Source of the DNA: Stenopsyche tienmushanensis
Lineage: Eukaryota; Arthropoda; Insecta; Trichoptera; Stenopsychidae
NCBI GenBank assembly: GCA_008973525.1
Contig: WACJ01000128.1
Location: 916,950-980,949, forward strand
Length of the DNA stretch: 64,000 nt
Direction of reading: 5' to 3'
The position numbers and the translations under genes were made by a program. Positions 25,901-37,870 of this stretch are shown in pieces; position 1 is the first letter of the stretch, and each line of letters opens with the position of its first letter. The notes under the pieces are model-generated. The model saw only the letters and a program-made list of their open reading frames with translations, was not told the origin of the DNA and made no database searches.

Positions 25901-28436
25901 ATTTTATCGACACAAAACAATTTTGTACACTGTAAATTTTCTCCAAAAGGCAAATTAAGCAATTATTTTTTTGTTGTTTTAATGTTTCGCATAGAAAAAA
26001 AATACCTTGAAATCTCCGAAATGGGCACCCCTGATATAAACTAACATATATTTTTATTATATAACAATTAAGAATCAATTCTGATTTTCAGTTCTTCAGA
26101 CCTGTTTATATTATTATTTACGCACATGAACATTTAAAAATATATGCATCTATTACACAAAAGAAAGCTTTAGATTATAACATATTGAAAACATCTTATG
26201 TGGATTGGTAAATAATGATGCTTGGTATGTAATGATTTACATGAAAACAATTAAAATGTTATTTAAATATGAACCAATCTAAAGCTTAAATAAATGTTGT
26301 TGATACATAATATTTATTTAAAACATGCATATTTTTTATTGACTGAATTTATTTTATTTAACTGGTACACTTGAAGCTTAAGAAAATAACTTAATTTATA
26401 TTTGAGAACACATCCGAAACATTGAGACACATATAAAAATATATGTTTACATTTGAGTGAATTGAGTATGTGAGGGTATTTGAATGAAGATTTATAGATA
26501 TATTTAAGAATATATATTACAATTATAGCAATAAGCAGAATATCTATTGATTTCATTTATAAACATACAATTAAGGTAAAAATTAGCGACATGGTTAACA
26601 TAAGTCGATTGATTGATGAAATGTTTACTATTATCATTCAATCGTCAATAGATACAATTCAACAGTATTGAGATTCATACATGGTAAAAGATCAATGTTT
26701 ATTCAATACGAACAATTTATGCTTGGACATCAATCACATAATGTTTGAAGTTCATAGATGTTTTAATTACTTAAAAAAATCTATTTCCAATCCCGTTGCG
26801 TGATTTTTAAAAAGACATTTGTTTATACAGTTGTACAACTATTAAAATATTGGTAAATAGTATAAATTTGCCAAAAGCATAATTTATAAATATAAATACA
26901 ATAAAAAAATCTTATTACTAAATAAATGGCAGGGTTGAAGTCAGTACTTTCATATAGAGTTACAAAAAAAAAAAAAAAACGCTTTTTGATTATTAGATGA
27001 TTATTACACATAACGAGATTTTGCTTTTTAAAAAAATAAAAAAGAGTTGGGTTGAACAATTTCGTGATGATGATAAAATGAATATCAAAAATATTTGGCA
27101 CTTGAAAAATTAAATTCTCAGTCCGCAGGTAGTACAAAATTTCTTATTCAAATATTTTTTTAATGAAAACTCAAAAGTAACCGCGCCTGATTGCCTTTAT
27201 ACAATAGTCTTAGTGTCGCAAAGATGGAAGTTTATTTTTCTTAGATTATATATCAATTTGGCTGAAAATCAGCAAAAACATCCTCTGCCTGAGGCATTAT
27301 CAGATTATACCAGGCCCTGTATTGGTCCCGCCCTCATCTGATCAACATCGTTTCTTAAGATATTACTTATCTTTAATATCAAACGTTTCATTTAAACTTT
27401 AAAGTACACTCAAATTTTACACATAATATACAGTAAAAGCAAAGTAATGCGTCAGGATTATTGTTGTCCCATTTTGTTAAATGAATAATTTATTAATATG
27501 TTCAACAATTTGATCGAAATTTACCATTTTTTACATAAAATTATCCTCTTTGCTTCGTGTATATTGTAATATGACATGAATATTTGAATAAAAACACAAA
27601 CAATGGCAATGGTGAGTATTCCAACGAGTTATTTTTATCAAGTTCACAAAATCAATTGTATTTGGAACAGATTATAAAAATATTCACTTGAAACATAGAT
27701 GTCTCATAAACTATTTCTTGAATTAAAGAATGTGATAAAAAGAGCATCGTATGGAGTCCTTCTATGTAAATGGTATTTAAAAAATATCTGTAAATAGAAA
27801 TAAACTAAAAAAATCTAACAACAAAGTTATGGGCAGACCTGATATATTATCTTCAGCAGAGATTAGAGTTAAATATCTTGAAAGGAATATGAAGTATAAA
27901 GGTTTTATAGTTACAGCGAAAAGTTCCATTTGTAATCCTAATCTAATGTTTTTATTTTCCTTGTGAAAAATAGACGTTATCGTAAGCAAAAAAACCTATA
28001 TTACAACATTGACAAATCAATAATCTTGTTACAATTATATTACATCTATATGTTAATTTATTGTAATTTTCAAAAACAGAAAAACTTCTTCATTTAATAA
28101 TTTATACAACCGAGTATAATTCCAATAATTTATTCTTATATCGAAATATCTCGATAGTATCAACCAAAAAATTTAAGAAGTTTTTTGCATTTGTATGCAC
28201 AAATGTGCGTACTTACGCATACCATATAAACAATATGTGAACAAAATGGTTTTAACAGTATTATATTATATGTAAATATATATATATTATATATATTTAT
28301 ATTTTTTGCTCTTCTCTTAATTAAACCATCTAGAATTATTTAAAAATGTCAAAATTAAATAGAAAAAAAATAAATTACAAAATTATATTTCTTTTTATGA
28401 GGTAACATGAAAGAGCTTAATAATTATAATAATACT
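22990..28436. other. Long AT-rich non-coding stretch downstream of Tsp96F
   Basis: More than 5 kb with no supported gene. AT content is especially high from about 24.7 to 28.7 kb, including a TA-repeat patch near 28,270-28,310 and a 16-A run near 26,966. Because Tsp96F is transcribed toward lower coordinates, part of this could be 3' UTR or intergenic DNA. Positions about 23,470-23,540 encode a frame (LSETWRWTLAK) that recurs in diverged form near 47,555. Confidence 0.45.
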
Positions 28437-28442
28437 TTTATT
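28437..28442 (-). terminator. Candidate polyadenylation signal of Tsp96F
   Basis: TTTATT on the plus strand reads AATAAA on the gene strand, about 330 bases after the Tsp96F stop codon. This is a reasonable place for a short 3' UTR, but such hexamers are frequent in DNA this AT-rich and no transcript evidence is available. Confidence 0.3.
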
Positions 28443-28769
28443 GTATTCCACGAAAAATGCTACAAACAATATGACTGACTTAAAATTAATGTTCATTTGA
28501 ACATTGCGTACATATATTCATGATTGAAGAAAAATAAGCTCTTTTCTTATGCCTTATGACGAAATATTAAATAATCACAGAATTAAAGGTAAATCAAAAT
28601 AATTTGCATAATGATAAAAAAAATATGAAAACTTAAAATATGAGATATAAGTATGAAACGCATAATTTGAGAAACAACGAACTGAGGAAAGATATTTCAT
28701 TTTTTTCATATAACAAAATAATATCAGATTTAAAACACCGAGATATATTTTAAATATTTGTGGAATATT

Positions 28770-29851
28770 TTAAGCTTTGTAACGATCAGATCGGTCAACT
28801 GCACAACACAACGTTATTGAGAATATTAAAGCGAGAATTTCCAGCACAGCAATTCCGATTGCAACCCCTATGACGATTCCCATATTATTAGAAATTGCAT
28901 CCAAGACTCTATCGACGCAACCCTAAAAATGAAAGAAATCGGTTGATTAAAACCATTTATGACTTTTAAAAAATATTAAATTGTTTATAAATACGTACTG
29001 TGGAATGAATTATGGGATTAAGTGATGCAGTAACTGCAACCTTTCGGCTAAGTTCGCATAGCTCTCCTTGTTCAGTACAGCATGATGGAGGCATGTAAAA
29101 TGGTTGAAGTGAACCAGCTCCGGCACTAAGAGTCAGAGTGCTAATAACACTACCGATAATCGATCCGGGTCCTTCAGCTTTATCTCCACCATTGACCATA
29201 TTATAACTGTATAGTGATCCTTCCCAATCTTGGGGTCCAGTAGCGCCACAACATTTTAACTAAAAACAAGTTTAGAATAATATAGAGGCATGTATATTAC
29301 GTAATGCAATGAAATATGCATGCACATTGCATTATTAATACAGCTGCTGAATGAGTAACATTATTTCAATACATCAATTGTTGAGTAAACATTTTTGCAT
29401 ACCCCTTTCTGGATAGCATCGAAAGCCTTAGTTCGAGTGTTATATCCATCGTATTCTTTTCGTATAGTCGCCTCGACAGTCGTCCGAACCTGCTGCTTTA
29501 GGAGACCAGCGTGCGTTGCGCTCCACCATGCTGCAGCTATTTGGGCTACAACGCCAATTAGCACAATACAGAAGAACTGTAACATTTAAAACATTAACGA
29601 TTACTACAAAATGTAAATACTGTTTAATAAACGTCCAGAGCCAAATAAAATTTTACCGAAACCAGCATACACTGTGATTCTTTCACAGCTCCGCAGCATC
29701 CTAGGAAAGCCACTATGACTAGTAAAGCTCCGGCAGCCAAGAATACGTATAAACCGGCATAGTATTTCGATTCATCTTGAGTCATCGATAGATAGAAGGT
29801 TGGATCGGCGATCATCCATGCCGCTAACGCGACCACGACAATACCCAAAAT
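28770..29851 (-). CDS. Tsp96F: Tetraspanin, Tsp96F orthologue (four exons; N-terminal exon not found)
   Basis: Four-pass membrane protein that organises membrane microdomains and partners at the cell surface. Coding exons on the minus strand: 29,657-29,851 (65 codons), 29,403-29,576 (58), 28,999-29,259 (87) and 28,770-28,922 (50 plus stop). All junctions are GT-AG and all introns are phase 0 (80, 143 and 76 bases). The 260 residues visible contain the end of TM1 (ILGIVVVALAAWMIADPTF), TM2 (YVFLAAGALLVIVAFLGCCG), TM3 (FFCIVLIGVVAQIAAAWW), a large loop with the family's CCG (KCCGATGP), PSCC, ELC and GC cysteines, and TM4 (IAVGIAVLEILALIFSITLC) followed by a CC and a short tail ending RYKA. The DPTFxLSMTQ, ESQCxLVSFFC and CCAV...YKA signatures resemble fly Tsp96F more than other tetraspanins I know. 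The initiator methionine, N-terminal tail and first half of TM1 must be in an upstream exon. Confidence 0.92.
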
Positions 29852-29914
29852 CTGTAAATAAAATAATAAAATATTTATTAATACAATCGATGAAGCTATT
29901 TTCAATGTCCAAAT

Positions 29915-30113
29915 GATTGTGGTATTTTTCAAAACAATTTCCAGAGTGGATGCCGGGCTTTTTCTCGCACGTATCACAATATAACGATGTCCGTCTTCTT
30001 TTTCCTGGAATATTACGAAGCGAACACATCATACAATCTTTGTAGTTTGTACAATCATATATATAATGGGGATTTCTATTCAATCGTTCCTTGTCACATT
30101 TGCTTCGTTCCAC
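29915..30113 (-). pseudogene. piggyBac transposase C-terminal cysteine-rich domain fragment
   Basis: The C-terminal cysteine-rich domain of piggyBac-type transposases binds zinc and recognises element ends. This frame reads CMMCSLRNIPGKRRRTSLYC followed by DTCEKKPGIHSGNCFEKYHN. That is the full C-x2-C, C-x2-C, H, C, H series in the usual order with the typical CFEKYH ending. Nothing upstream of about 30,113 belongs to a transposase (stops occur at once), and no TTAA-ended TIRs were found close by, so only the tail of the gene survives. It lies 64 bases upstream of the first visible Tsp96F exon, on the same strand, inside the intron that must precede that exon. Its frame differs from that of the exon. 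It is most simply a decayed insertion; exonisation is possible but unsupported. Confidence 0.75.
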
Positions 30114-31602
30114 AGTTTAAAAAAAATACTAAAATCTTCACAGAATATTTTTAAGTGTCCGTAAAGAAATATCCGCAAGTTATAGACACTGCCAGTAAAA
30201 ATATGATATCCAATACGTGTGGATACTGGACCACAAAGGATTAAAAAAACAGCATCTCATACTTAGATAGAAATAAATTCAATTACATGAATGGTTTATA
30301 AAACCAATGTTTTCTCTGCAAATTTGTTATTCTCACGTTTCTCATTGTCTGACAGTAATTTTTTTCCATGAATAAGGTAACTTTTCAAATAAAAACTTAA
30401 TGATATGTTAACATTTACATGGATTTTTTTATGAATAAGCCATTACCTATTTAAAAAAAACATTGTTTGTACATCTGTTTATGACATATTTATTCAAGGT
30501 TTTTATTGTCATTTAATACATAATATTCAAATATGGTCTTAATATTTTGACTGAACAAATGTTAATTTTGTGATTTAGGTTTGATTTCAATAGTGGAACA
30601 TCATTGTACAAAATCCTTTCTTATTTTCCTTATTGTAGATTAATTCGTTTTGATACGTTGGATAACATATGGATATCCCAGTATGTAATCTGACCTTTCA
30701 CACAGAAGAAAATTTATAGGCGTATATTAAAATCTTAAAGGATAGTTATTAGGGCTTATTCATCATCCACCAACGATTATTTTAAGCGTGAGCTGTACGT
30801 ATATGAATTTATTTTTATTGGAAAAGGTTAAAGTTCATAACATATAGGTCAAAGGGTAGATAGCACGAAATATTTTTAGATGGCTTATTTTATCTGGGGG
30901 GGAAACAAGCTATGCTGGAATACTTTACATATGTATATTTTTCTGGACTATTGATATATAGATTATAACATTGCCTTATGACAATTGGGGTCAAATTAAA
31001 ACAAAAGGGAAATCCACAACGAAAGCAACCCACGCGAAGTTAAAAGCAATTTCCTGGCCTTTTCAACGTCGTCGGTATATCCGCTAATGAGGATGACTCC
31101 TCGGGATCTTGTCCATCGCAATTTAAAACTTATCTTGTAGAAACCATTTCATAACATCCTTCTCAAGTATTCGCCATTGTGTATTAATTGTGTGGCATAA
31201 AAACTAAACAATTTTAGCTAGTCTGCTAGAAGGTATATAAATCGAGCATGTGTTTGTAATATGTTTCCAATATGTCACTCTTAGCAATAAACAAGCTACT
31301 TAAGTCCTGAATTAATCCAATTTATAGTTTCACTAACTTAGCTACTTTATTTTGAACATATGACTGGCTTAACGGGTGATGTTAAAAATATAACATAATC
31401 AACTGGTTCTGAAATATTCCGCATTTGATAGTATTTTATATAATATCCAACAGTATTCTCGATCTAAGAAAAGTTTAATTTTTCGCACTAGATAGAGCAA
31501 TTGTTTACAATTCGTCGATAAAGTCGTAAAGAAAAAATGGTACAAGAATGAAGAACCAAGATATATGCAATTAATGATAAAAATTGTAAAGATGCCTATA
31601 TG
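30114..31602. other. Presumed Tsp96F first-intron or upstream DNA, nothing recognised
   Basis: No exon resembling a tetraspanin N-terminus (a short cysteine-containing tail, VKY, then TM1 ending near NxxFW with a GT donor) was recognised on the minus strand here. Confidence 0.4.
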
Positions 31603-31604
31603 TA

Positions 31605-32443
31605 CACTCAAACCTTTTTTTGTGCGGTAAATGAGTTTCGCGGATAATCGCACAAAAAAAGATATGACTTGCATAGAAAAAGTGAAGATGCGTTCCATGG
31701 ATTTTAAAAAACGCATAACTTTGAAACAGCTATATAAAATATATCCAAAATCGCATAAAAAAAATTAATAAAAAAACAGGAAAACAATAAGGCAATTAAA
31801 AAATAAAATTTTTGGTAACATTTAAAGGACGTCTGACATCTCAAATGCCAGACATCCACTAGAGAAATGCTAATTATTTAATTACAAATTATCATCGCTA
31901 TATGATAATTTTCGTTGCGATTTTCGACATGACTCAAAATCACTCTCTTTTTGGAAGAAATAGTATACCCAGTGTAAATGTCATCATTGTTCTGTGTAAA
32001 TTTTCTCTTTCCAACAATTCACAATTAGTAAAGATATCACTATAGTCGTTAACTCAAAAAAAATCATAAAATGGCGACTGTTTAAATAGTTAAAAAATAA
32101 ATTTTGACACAAGTCTGGTAGGAATAATAGAGGGTTATGTAGAAAAGATTCGTACCCAGTTTGAAGTGAATTATTTAATTAAAACTTGAAGGACGAAACA
32201 TTGGAAAAATGCAAAAAAACGTAATCAATTTTTTCAAAAATCTAAACCAGACGAATAAAGAGCGTGGTCGTAGTTTAGCGATAGCAGATGCAATATGATT
32301 TAAACAGTCTTATTATTTTTTTCTAATTTCGGTTAGTGTTGATGATTTATTTCCAAAATATCTCGATATGAAATTTAAAAAAAACAAAAAATTGCTTTAA
32401 AAAAACGCATAACTTCGAAATCGCACAAAAAGAGGTTCGAGTG
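31605..32443 (+). mobile_element. Tc1/mariner-type MITE, copy 2 (839 bp)
   Basis: The left end CACTCAAACCTTTTTTTGTG and right end CACAAAAAGAGGTTCGAGTG are inverted repeats, and both are flanked by TA (31,603-31,604 and 32,444-32,445). The interior is collinear with copy 1 at 7,503-8,170 (shared GGTAGGAATAATAGAGGGTT and ATGTCATCATTGTTCTGTGT) but carries extra sequence at about 31,770-31,920. No transposase frame was seen. It lies about 1.5 kb upstream of the visible Tsp96F exons. Confidence 0.8.
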
Positions 32444-32468
32444 TATTGATTTAGTCTTACGCTTGATA

Positions 32469-32868
32469 TTAACCCCACCAGACCAAAAATTGTGAGACAG
32501 AAACGGGTGTCTTGCATTTCATCATACACTTGTGCATCAATGACAGAGTTCTGGCGTAAAGGTACCCCTACACGTCTAAACATTCTCAATATATATTTTT
32601 TAATAGAAACTCATACACGTAACAACCCGTAAATGTTCATATTTACTATTCAACAAAAAATCGTATTCTAAAGAATCTTTCACCGTCATAAAATTTCTTT
32701 CGACAAAGATAAGATGACTTTCGTTTGTGTTGTCTTGAGAGCAGACGTTTGTTTTGATAATTAAGATACTCGCATCATTCTTATCGTTGACCAATTTTGT
32801 TATTCCCCCTTGACTGATCTGGAGTGGCGTCATTAGCCGAGTATCACCACTCCTTTGCAAAATCTACT
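32469..32868 (-). repeat. 400-bp TTAA-ended unit with conserved ORF, copy 1
   Basis: This 400-bp unit is the reverse complement of 35,855-36,254 at high identity and of exactly the same length. Its low-coordinate end is TTAACCCC; its other end lacks TTAA. It carries a minus-strand frame of 86 codons (32,600-32,860) starting MQRSGDTRLMTPLQISQG and ending VVTCMSFY. The frame aligns residue for residue with the second copy up to that copy's stop, with few substitutions. I do not recognise the family with confidence. The pattern (LQISQGxITKL, a short ILII strand, SHLIFV, then NFMT) loosely recalls the N-terminal OB-fold of replication protein A 70, but this is a guess. Confidence 0.7.
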
Positions 32869-35344
32869 CCTTCAGAAGTAAACTGGCAAGCTTGCACGGT
32901 AACCCTGTCCTTTTATGTTCGCAACACATTAATAGGCAAAAATAGCTGAACAACAGATACCATGCAAGTTGAACATAAAGAAATGTTCCGAAGAAATGAA
33001 GGAATATTGTGGACTATCAATAGTGTTAAGGTTAATTTATTGATCCTGGTTCATTATCAGCTTGTTACGCGATGCGGCGAAGCTGACGGAATAGTGAATT
33101 TACATTTTAGCGTAGCGTGTATGTTCTCCGGTGTGAAAGTGTTAACACATTCCGGACTGCTATCGTTCGCGTGTCGCCTGGAGTCGGTATAATTTTTAAG
33201 CCTAGTCACACAATACCTCTATTCGCACGATTTTAAGTTAGATCATTTTTTTAAAACAGTTTATAAATTGGAATGGAAGACGTTCAATATTCTGGATTAT
33301 ACAATGGCAATAATCGCAATAATAAAGTCGTGAAATTAAAAAAAAACCACTCTAAATGGTAATAATACTGAAATGAGAAAAATAAAGTCATGGAAGAAAT
33401 TAAGGATTTTTTTCCGAATACGATTTGAATCTAGAGGATTCAATTGATATTAATGTAACAGATGAATCGATCATTATTTTTTTTTAAATATTAGGCAAGT
33501 TACCTGGAAAATGCTACTATATTCAAGCCAAGATGTTTTATCTTTAAATCGCAGGATCACCTAAATGTACAATCTATTATACAATGTATGATTATTATTG
33601 ATACGGTGACTGTATATGGTTGGATTTAAGTATAAAAATTACTATGAAAAAATGCTTTATTCACAGCACGATATAATTGAATTAAAAATTCAAAGCGAGA
33701 AAGAATTTTTGAGCCGGAAAATTTGTTATTTAATCATCGCGCAGAGTGGCTCTATCGTACAATCGAGGAAAATTTCGTTTTCCGTTAGAATAATTTTCAT
33801 CCGAATCTCGAGATCAAATTAAAGACGTATAACCACCACTTTGCATCCGAGCATAGTATGATATTAAGTTAAAATTAATTCGTTTTCCTACATTGAAAAA
33901 ATAGACAGTATAATTGATCGTATCTCAAAATATAATGCCATCGCGTGATGAAAGACTTTGGTATAAAAGCATGCAGACTATAAAAACATATTGTATTCCT
34001 TCGTATATAACAAAAAAAAAATGTATTCAGCATCATAACAAATAAAAGGCTTATATTGCCAAGATGACATCATTCGATGCAATTCAATGCCGCAATGTCA
34101 ACTGGCGAAGGTTCAACCGCAGATGAAAATCTCCGACGTTTTCGAGGTCTCCACATGTGGATTTTCAATGATGTCACACGGATCGACTTCCCAAGAAAGA
34201 ATGTTCATGGGATGGTGGAAGCAGACGTAGGTGTGAGCGCTTCGTCACCACAGTTATTACTTCACACAATTCTGAACTATTTCTGTCTGCTCGTCAATGC
34301 TCCAACAAACGCACATCCATTAAAACATTGAGCATACGGCAATATCCCGATGCTCATCAAATGCTCATCGAAATCCTCTTCTTTCGTATATCCCAAAACC
34401 AAAAAAATTGTGGATAATCTAAATTTATAAGACATATCTGATGGTTAGGCCCAAAAGAAGAAACGCCACAAGAGCAACAAGGTTTAAACTTTCTCTCGTG
34501 TTCGACTACAACTTATGGGTATACGCTCTCGTGGCGAGCACTTACTTAAAGATACAATTCTTTATTCATGAGAGCTTAAGTTTTTCTACCCCAGAATGTA
34601 TAAAACATGAATTTTGAAACGATTCCACATGCGAAGGACTGGATGAGGAGCTCATGCATTGTTCAACGACGCTCCTCGCAAATGAAACGTGTCAAATTCT
34701 GTAGCACATAATCTCTTATGTATTTTAAACTTCATTCAGCCTTCTACATACATAATACAATACAGCCACAGAGGACAATAAATAAATTACAATGCGACAA
34801 GAACGGTTTAATCCGATGCAAAAAGGTAAATTAACGACCGAAAAGAAATTTGCATCATCCATGATTTGGTATCGTGTTCAACCGTTCCCAATTGTCGACC
34901 GCCGTCTTCATGTGAATCGCCGGAACCTTCAATTTGTCCGAGATTAGTCAATAGACCATGTTCTTTATTGTCTTGTAGCTCGAGCTTTTCTGTGGCGATG
35001 TCAACTACGATTTAAATGCGCGAGAGTAACTCATGCCGAAGAAAATTTGTTAGGCAAGTGCCGACATGCTGTCAATCAGTGTGTACTGCACGAAGAATTG
35101 AGGACGTCGCTTAATCAAAAGATATATTCAAGAATATCCATAATTTGAAAACGTATCTACGAATTTATTATGTCCTTTGAGAATCTTCAATTCATCATTA
35201 TAATCGCCAAATATGGATTTTCCCTAATTAATTCCTACATTTGGAAGCGAATCGATATAAATGTATTCGCTAAATATTCGCCAATATTTCTTCGGAATAT
35301 TTCTTAACCTGTATGGGAGTACTTACGGAAATATCCGTTTTGAC
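32869..35344. other. Non-coding DNA, mostly unrecognised, with a faint TTAA MITE fragment
   Basis: Positions about 32,980-33,060 (AATATTGTGGACTATCAATAG and neighbours) resemble the ACCGAATATTGTGTACTATC block of TTAA MITE family 1 and may be an old fragment. The remainder holds no supported gene; an 84-codon frame at 34,077-34,331 (plus) has no known motif. Confidence 0.4.
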
Positions 35345-35840
35345 CTTCACTATTCAGAAAGAGCACTCTTGTGCATTAAAGCTCCGAGGCGGACAGACAG
35401 AGAGAACTTAGCGCAGTTCGGGAGACTGAGACGGATAGCTTCTTCATATGCATCGCATGATTGTATAGATCGTTAAGCCCAAATTTATCGACTTATAATG
35501 ATTTCGATTTCAAGTGTGTTATTTGTTTACGCAAAGAAATGACCGAATATTGTATGTTATCGAGTGTTTGTTTATTTAGCTGCTTGCCGTTCTTCGCTGC
35601 GTGTTGAATCAGTCTTTGTTCAATTATCATTTCCTTCTAAAGGAGGAGCAAATTAATCGATTTTTTGTGCATTGTTTATGTAAAGAAATGACGTGGTCTT
35701 GTATTCATTTACAATTGACTCTGATTCGAATTGAAGATTGTCTTACGCTGATTAGGAGCTGACAGAAAGTAATCGGTGTAAAGCGATTATGACAACAACG
35801 ACATTATCATTTTAAATTTGCTCACTAACGAAAAGGTTAA
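35345..35840 (-). mobile_element. TTAA MITE family 1, long copy truncated at one end
   Basis: In reverse orientation this matches 22,203-22,749: the TTAA-bounded end GCTCACTAACGAAAAGGTTAA is at 35,820-35,840, followed going left by the ATCGCTTTACACCG block, the ACCGAATATTG block and the CT/GA-rich block. It stops at CACTATTCAGAAAGAGCACT without the final TTAA end. It includes sequence missing from the other copies near 35,580-35,690, so it may be closer to the ancestral form. Confidence 0.75.
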
Positions 35841-35854
35841 TGTTCAACTTGATT

Positions 35855-36254
35855 GAGTAGATTTTGCAAAGGAGTGGTGATACTCGGCTAATGACGCCAC
35901 TCCAAATCAGTCAAGGGGCAATAACAAAATTGATCAACGATAAGAATGATGCGAGTATCTTAATTATCAAAACAAACGCCTGCTCTCAAGACAACACAAA
36001 CGAAAGTCATCTTATCTTTGTCGAAAGAAATTTTATGACGGTGAAAGATTCTTTAGAATACGATTTTTTGTTGAATAGTAAATATGAACATTAACGAGTT
36101 GTTACGTGTATGAGTTTCTATTAAAAATATATATTGAGAATGTTTAGACGTGTAGGGGTACCTTAACGGCAGAACTCTGTCATTGATGCACAAGTGTATG
36201 ATGAAATGCAAGACACCCGTCTCTGTCTCACGATTTCCGGTCCGATAAGGTTAA
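35855..36254 (+). repeat. 400-bp TTAA-ended unit with conserved ORF, copy 2
   Basis: Second copy of the unit at 32,469-32,868, in the opposite orientation and ending in GGTTAA. Its open frame (35,864-36,094) encodes the same product, but a stop replaces the codon after KYEH, so it ends ten residues early. Most other residues are conserved. It starts 14 bases after the TTAA end of the adjacent MITE copy. Identical length and conserved reading suggest a repeat family with some past coding constraint. Confidence 0.7.
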
Positions 36255-37660
36255 CGTAACAACATATATTATTAGGTTATTGTTTTTAAAACAATTGGGT
36301 AACAATTATAATAGTTCAATACTTTTTTTAATGATATTCTTAAAATTATTTCCTTCTATGGTGGTGAAATTACACAAAAATCTTGGTAAAATTTGTGTAT
36401 TTTTTGTAATCACTTCTTAAAGTTTATATATTGTCCTAACAACGTTACTCGATGTGACACTTTTGATAGAACTACCCTTGTGAAAAAACTATTAGATTAC
36501 GTTAAATCAATATGACACAAAGTACTACATATCTCGCATTACTGTTCTAGTTGCAAAGAAGCAATTACTAACCGTCCCTCCTAAAATGTGTTAAAACATT
36601 GATTTGATGATATTTGTTTAAGCTATTATAATAATCTTAATTTATAGAATTGATTTTTAAAAGAAAAAAGTGACCTGTGTATTTTGTACGAGCATCAATA
36701 GAAAAAATACGACATGTTTACGGGTTAAAACGGCGATATGTTTTAGTAACTATGCAATTTTAAAATTATAACCAATCAGCATAATGCTTTATACACTTGA
36801 AAGTATCATTAACCCCTCCTCCCTAAGCAAAATGCATTAAAGAATAGCATTATGGTTATCGTGCTTTAAATAATAATATAAAGAAATGAAATATGGAAAG
36901 AGGGTCATTAAATGCACTTAACGTTAAAGGAAGGAAACGATGCTAATAAAATATAAGAAAGCTAGAGGAATGTATGGCTCTGGAAATTGTTATGCAAGAA
37001 ATACAATACGAATGCAATAATCGAACTTTTGAATCTAAAATATAATCATCATACATATATATATTAAGAACGTATTCGAAGATTTAGAAGAAAAAAACTT
37101 GTATGTAGATATTATTTCCCATTTAGGCTGGTGTACAAATTACCAAAATAAACAAGAAGATCCGCAACAACAACTCCATAGAGACAAAATTCTCATTTTG
37201 CTCCATGTATAAAAATATATATTTTACACAGAAAAAGAGAACTGTAATAGTAACCCGACATAAATTAGAAAGAGGGGAAAATTAGATAGGGCACATAATG
37301 GGTGGAGAATAAAACTGCAATCGCAGGAACGAGGGCGTTATATGGTGTCCTCGTTTTGCGATATTCTTTTATGTCCCAATGGGGTGGTTCTTGTGCAGAC
37401 AATAAAATTTATAATAACGGGGGAAGTCCGAGATGTTGGTTACTTTATGATGGGGAAATTCCGGATCCGCAGAAGAATAAAAAGGAAGCGCCCCAACAGC
37501 CAAACTTACATATGTATCTAAATCTAAATGTTACATGCAACGTCTTAGGTTACGGTGTGCATTTTAGATTTTATTTATTTTCTGCATTAAAAATGCAATG
37601 GAACAGAAATTCTCAACCGAGATCCATTGAATCCTGGAATCCTCAGCTTATATATATAGG
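36255..37660. other. AT-rich non-coding DNA, nothing recognised
   Basis: No gene or repeat end could be supported. Confidence 0.5.
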
Positions 37661-37667
37661 AAACAGG

Positions 37668-37870
37668 GCCGTAAAAGGGCATGACAAAGCAGGCGCCCGC
37701 CACGGGCGCAAAACGCAGAATACCGACCCGGTCAAGATTTGTACGTGCTTTTTATTTTACTCAACCATTTTACTTTGCATTGATTAACAAACACTGATTT
37801 ACTCTGTCCGTTTTGTCCGATCTGCTCATTCGTCACATCAGCGGTCCGAAAAGCGGACCGATTGAGTCGG
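37668..37870 (+). repeat. GC-rich repeat (CAGGGCCGTAA family), copy 1
   Basis: The segment starts CAGGGCCGTAAAAGGGC and matches 40,408-40,625 over about 200 bases, including AAAGCAGGCGCCCGCCACGG and a more diverged distal block with CCGAAAAG(C/T)GGACCG. A CAG-beginning terminus resembles hAT ends, but no opposite terminus or target duplication was found. Part of it is read by a 161-codon frame (37,302-37,787) that I therefore do not treat as a gene. Confidence 0.6.

Noticed and set aside
33140..33160. TTAACACATTCCGGACTGC as a piggyBac terminus
   Set aside because: No matching opposite end was found, and similarity to family 2 stops after about eight bases.
37195..37225. Minus-strand CVKY motif as a tetraspanin N-terminus
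   Set aside because: It continues as IFLYMEQN, not a hydrophobic TM1, and has no suitable donor.
37302..37787. 161-codon plus-strand frame as a gene
   Set aside because: Its C-terminal third lies in the GC-rich repeat also present at 40.4 kb, the rest has no motif, and repeat sequence often opens frames.
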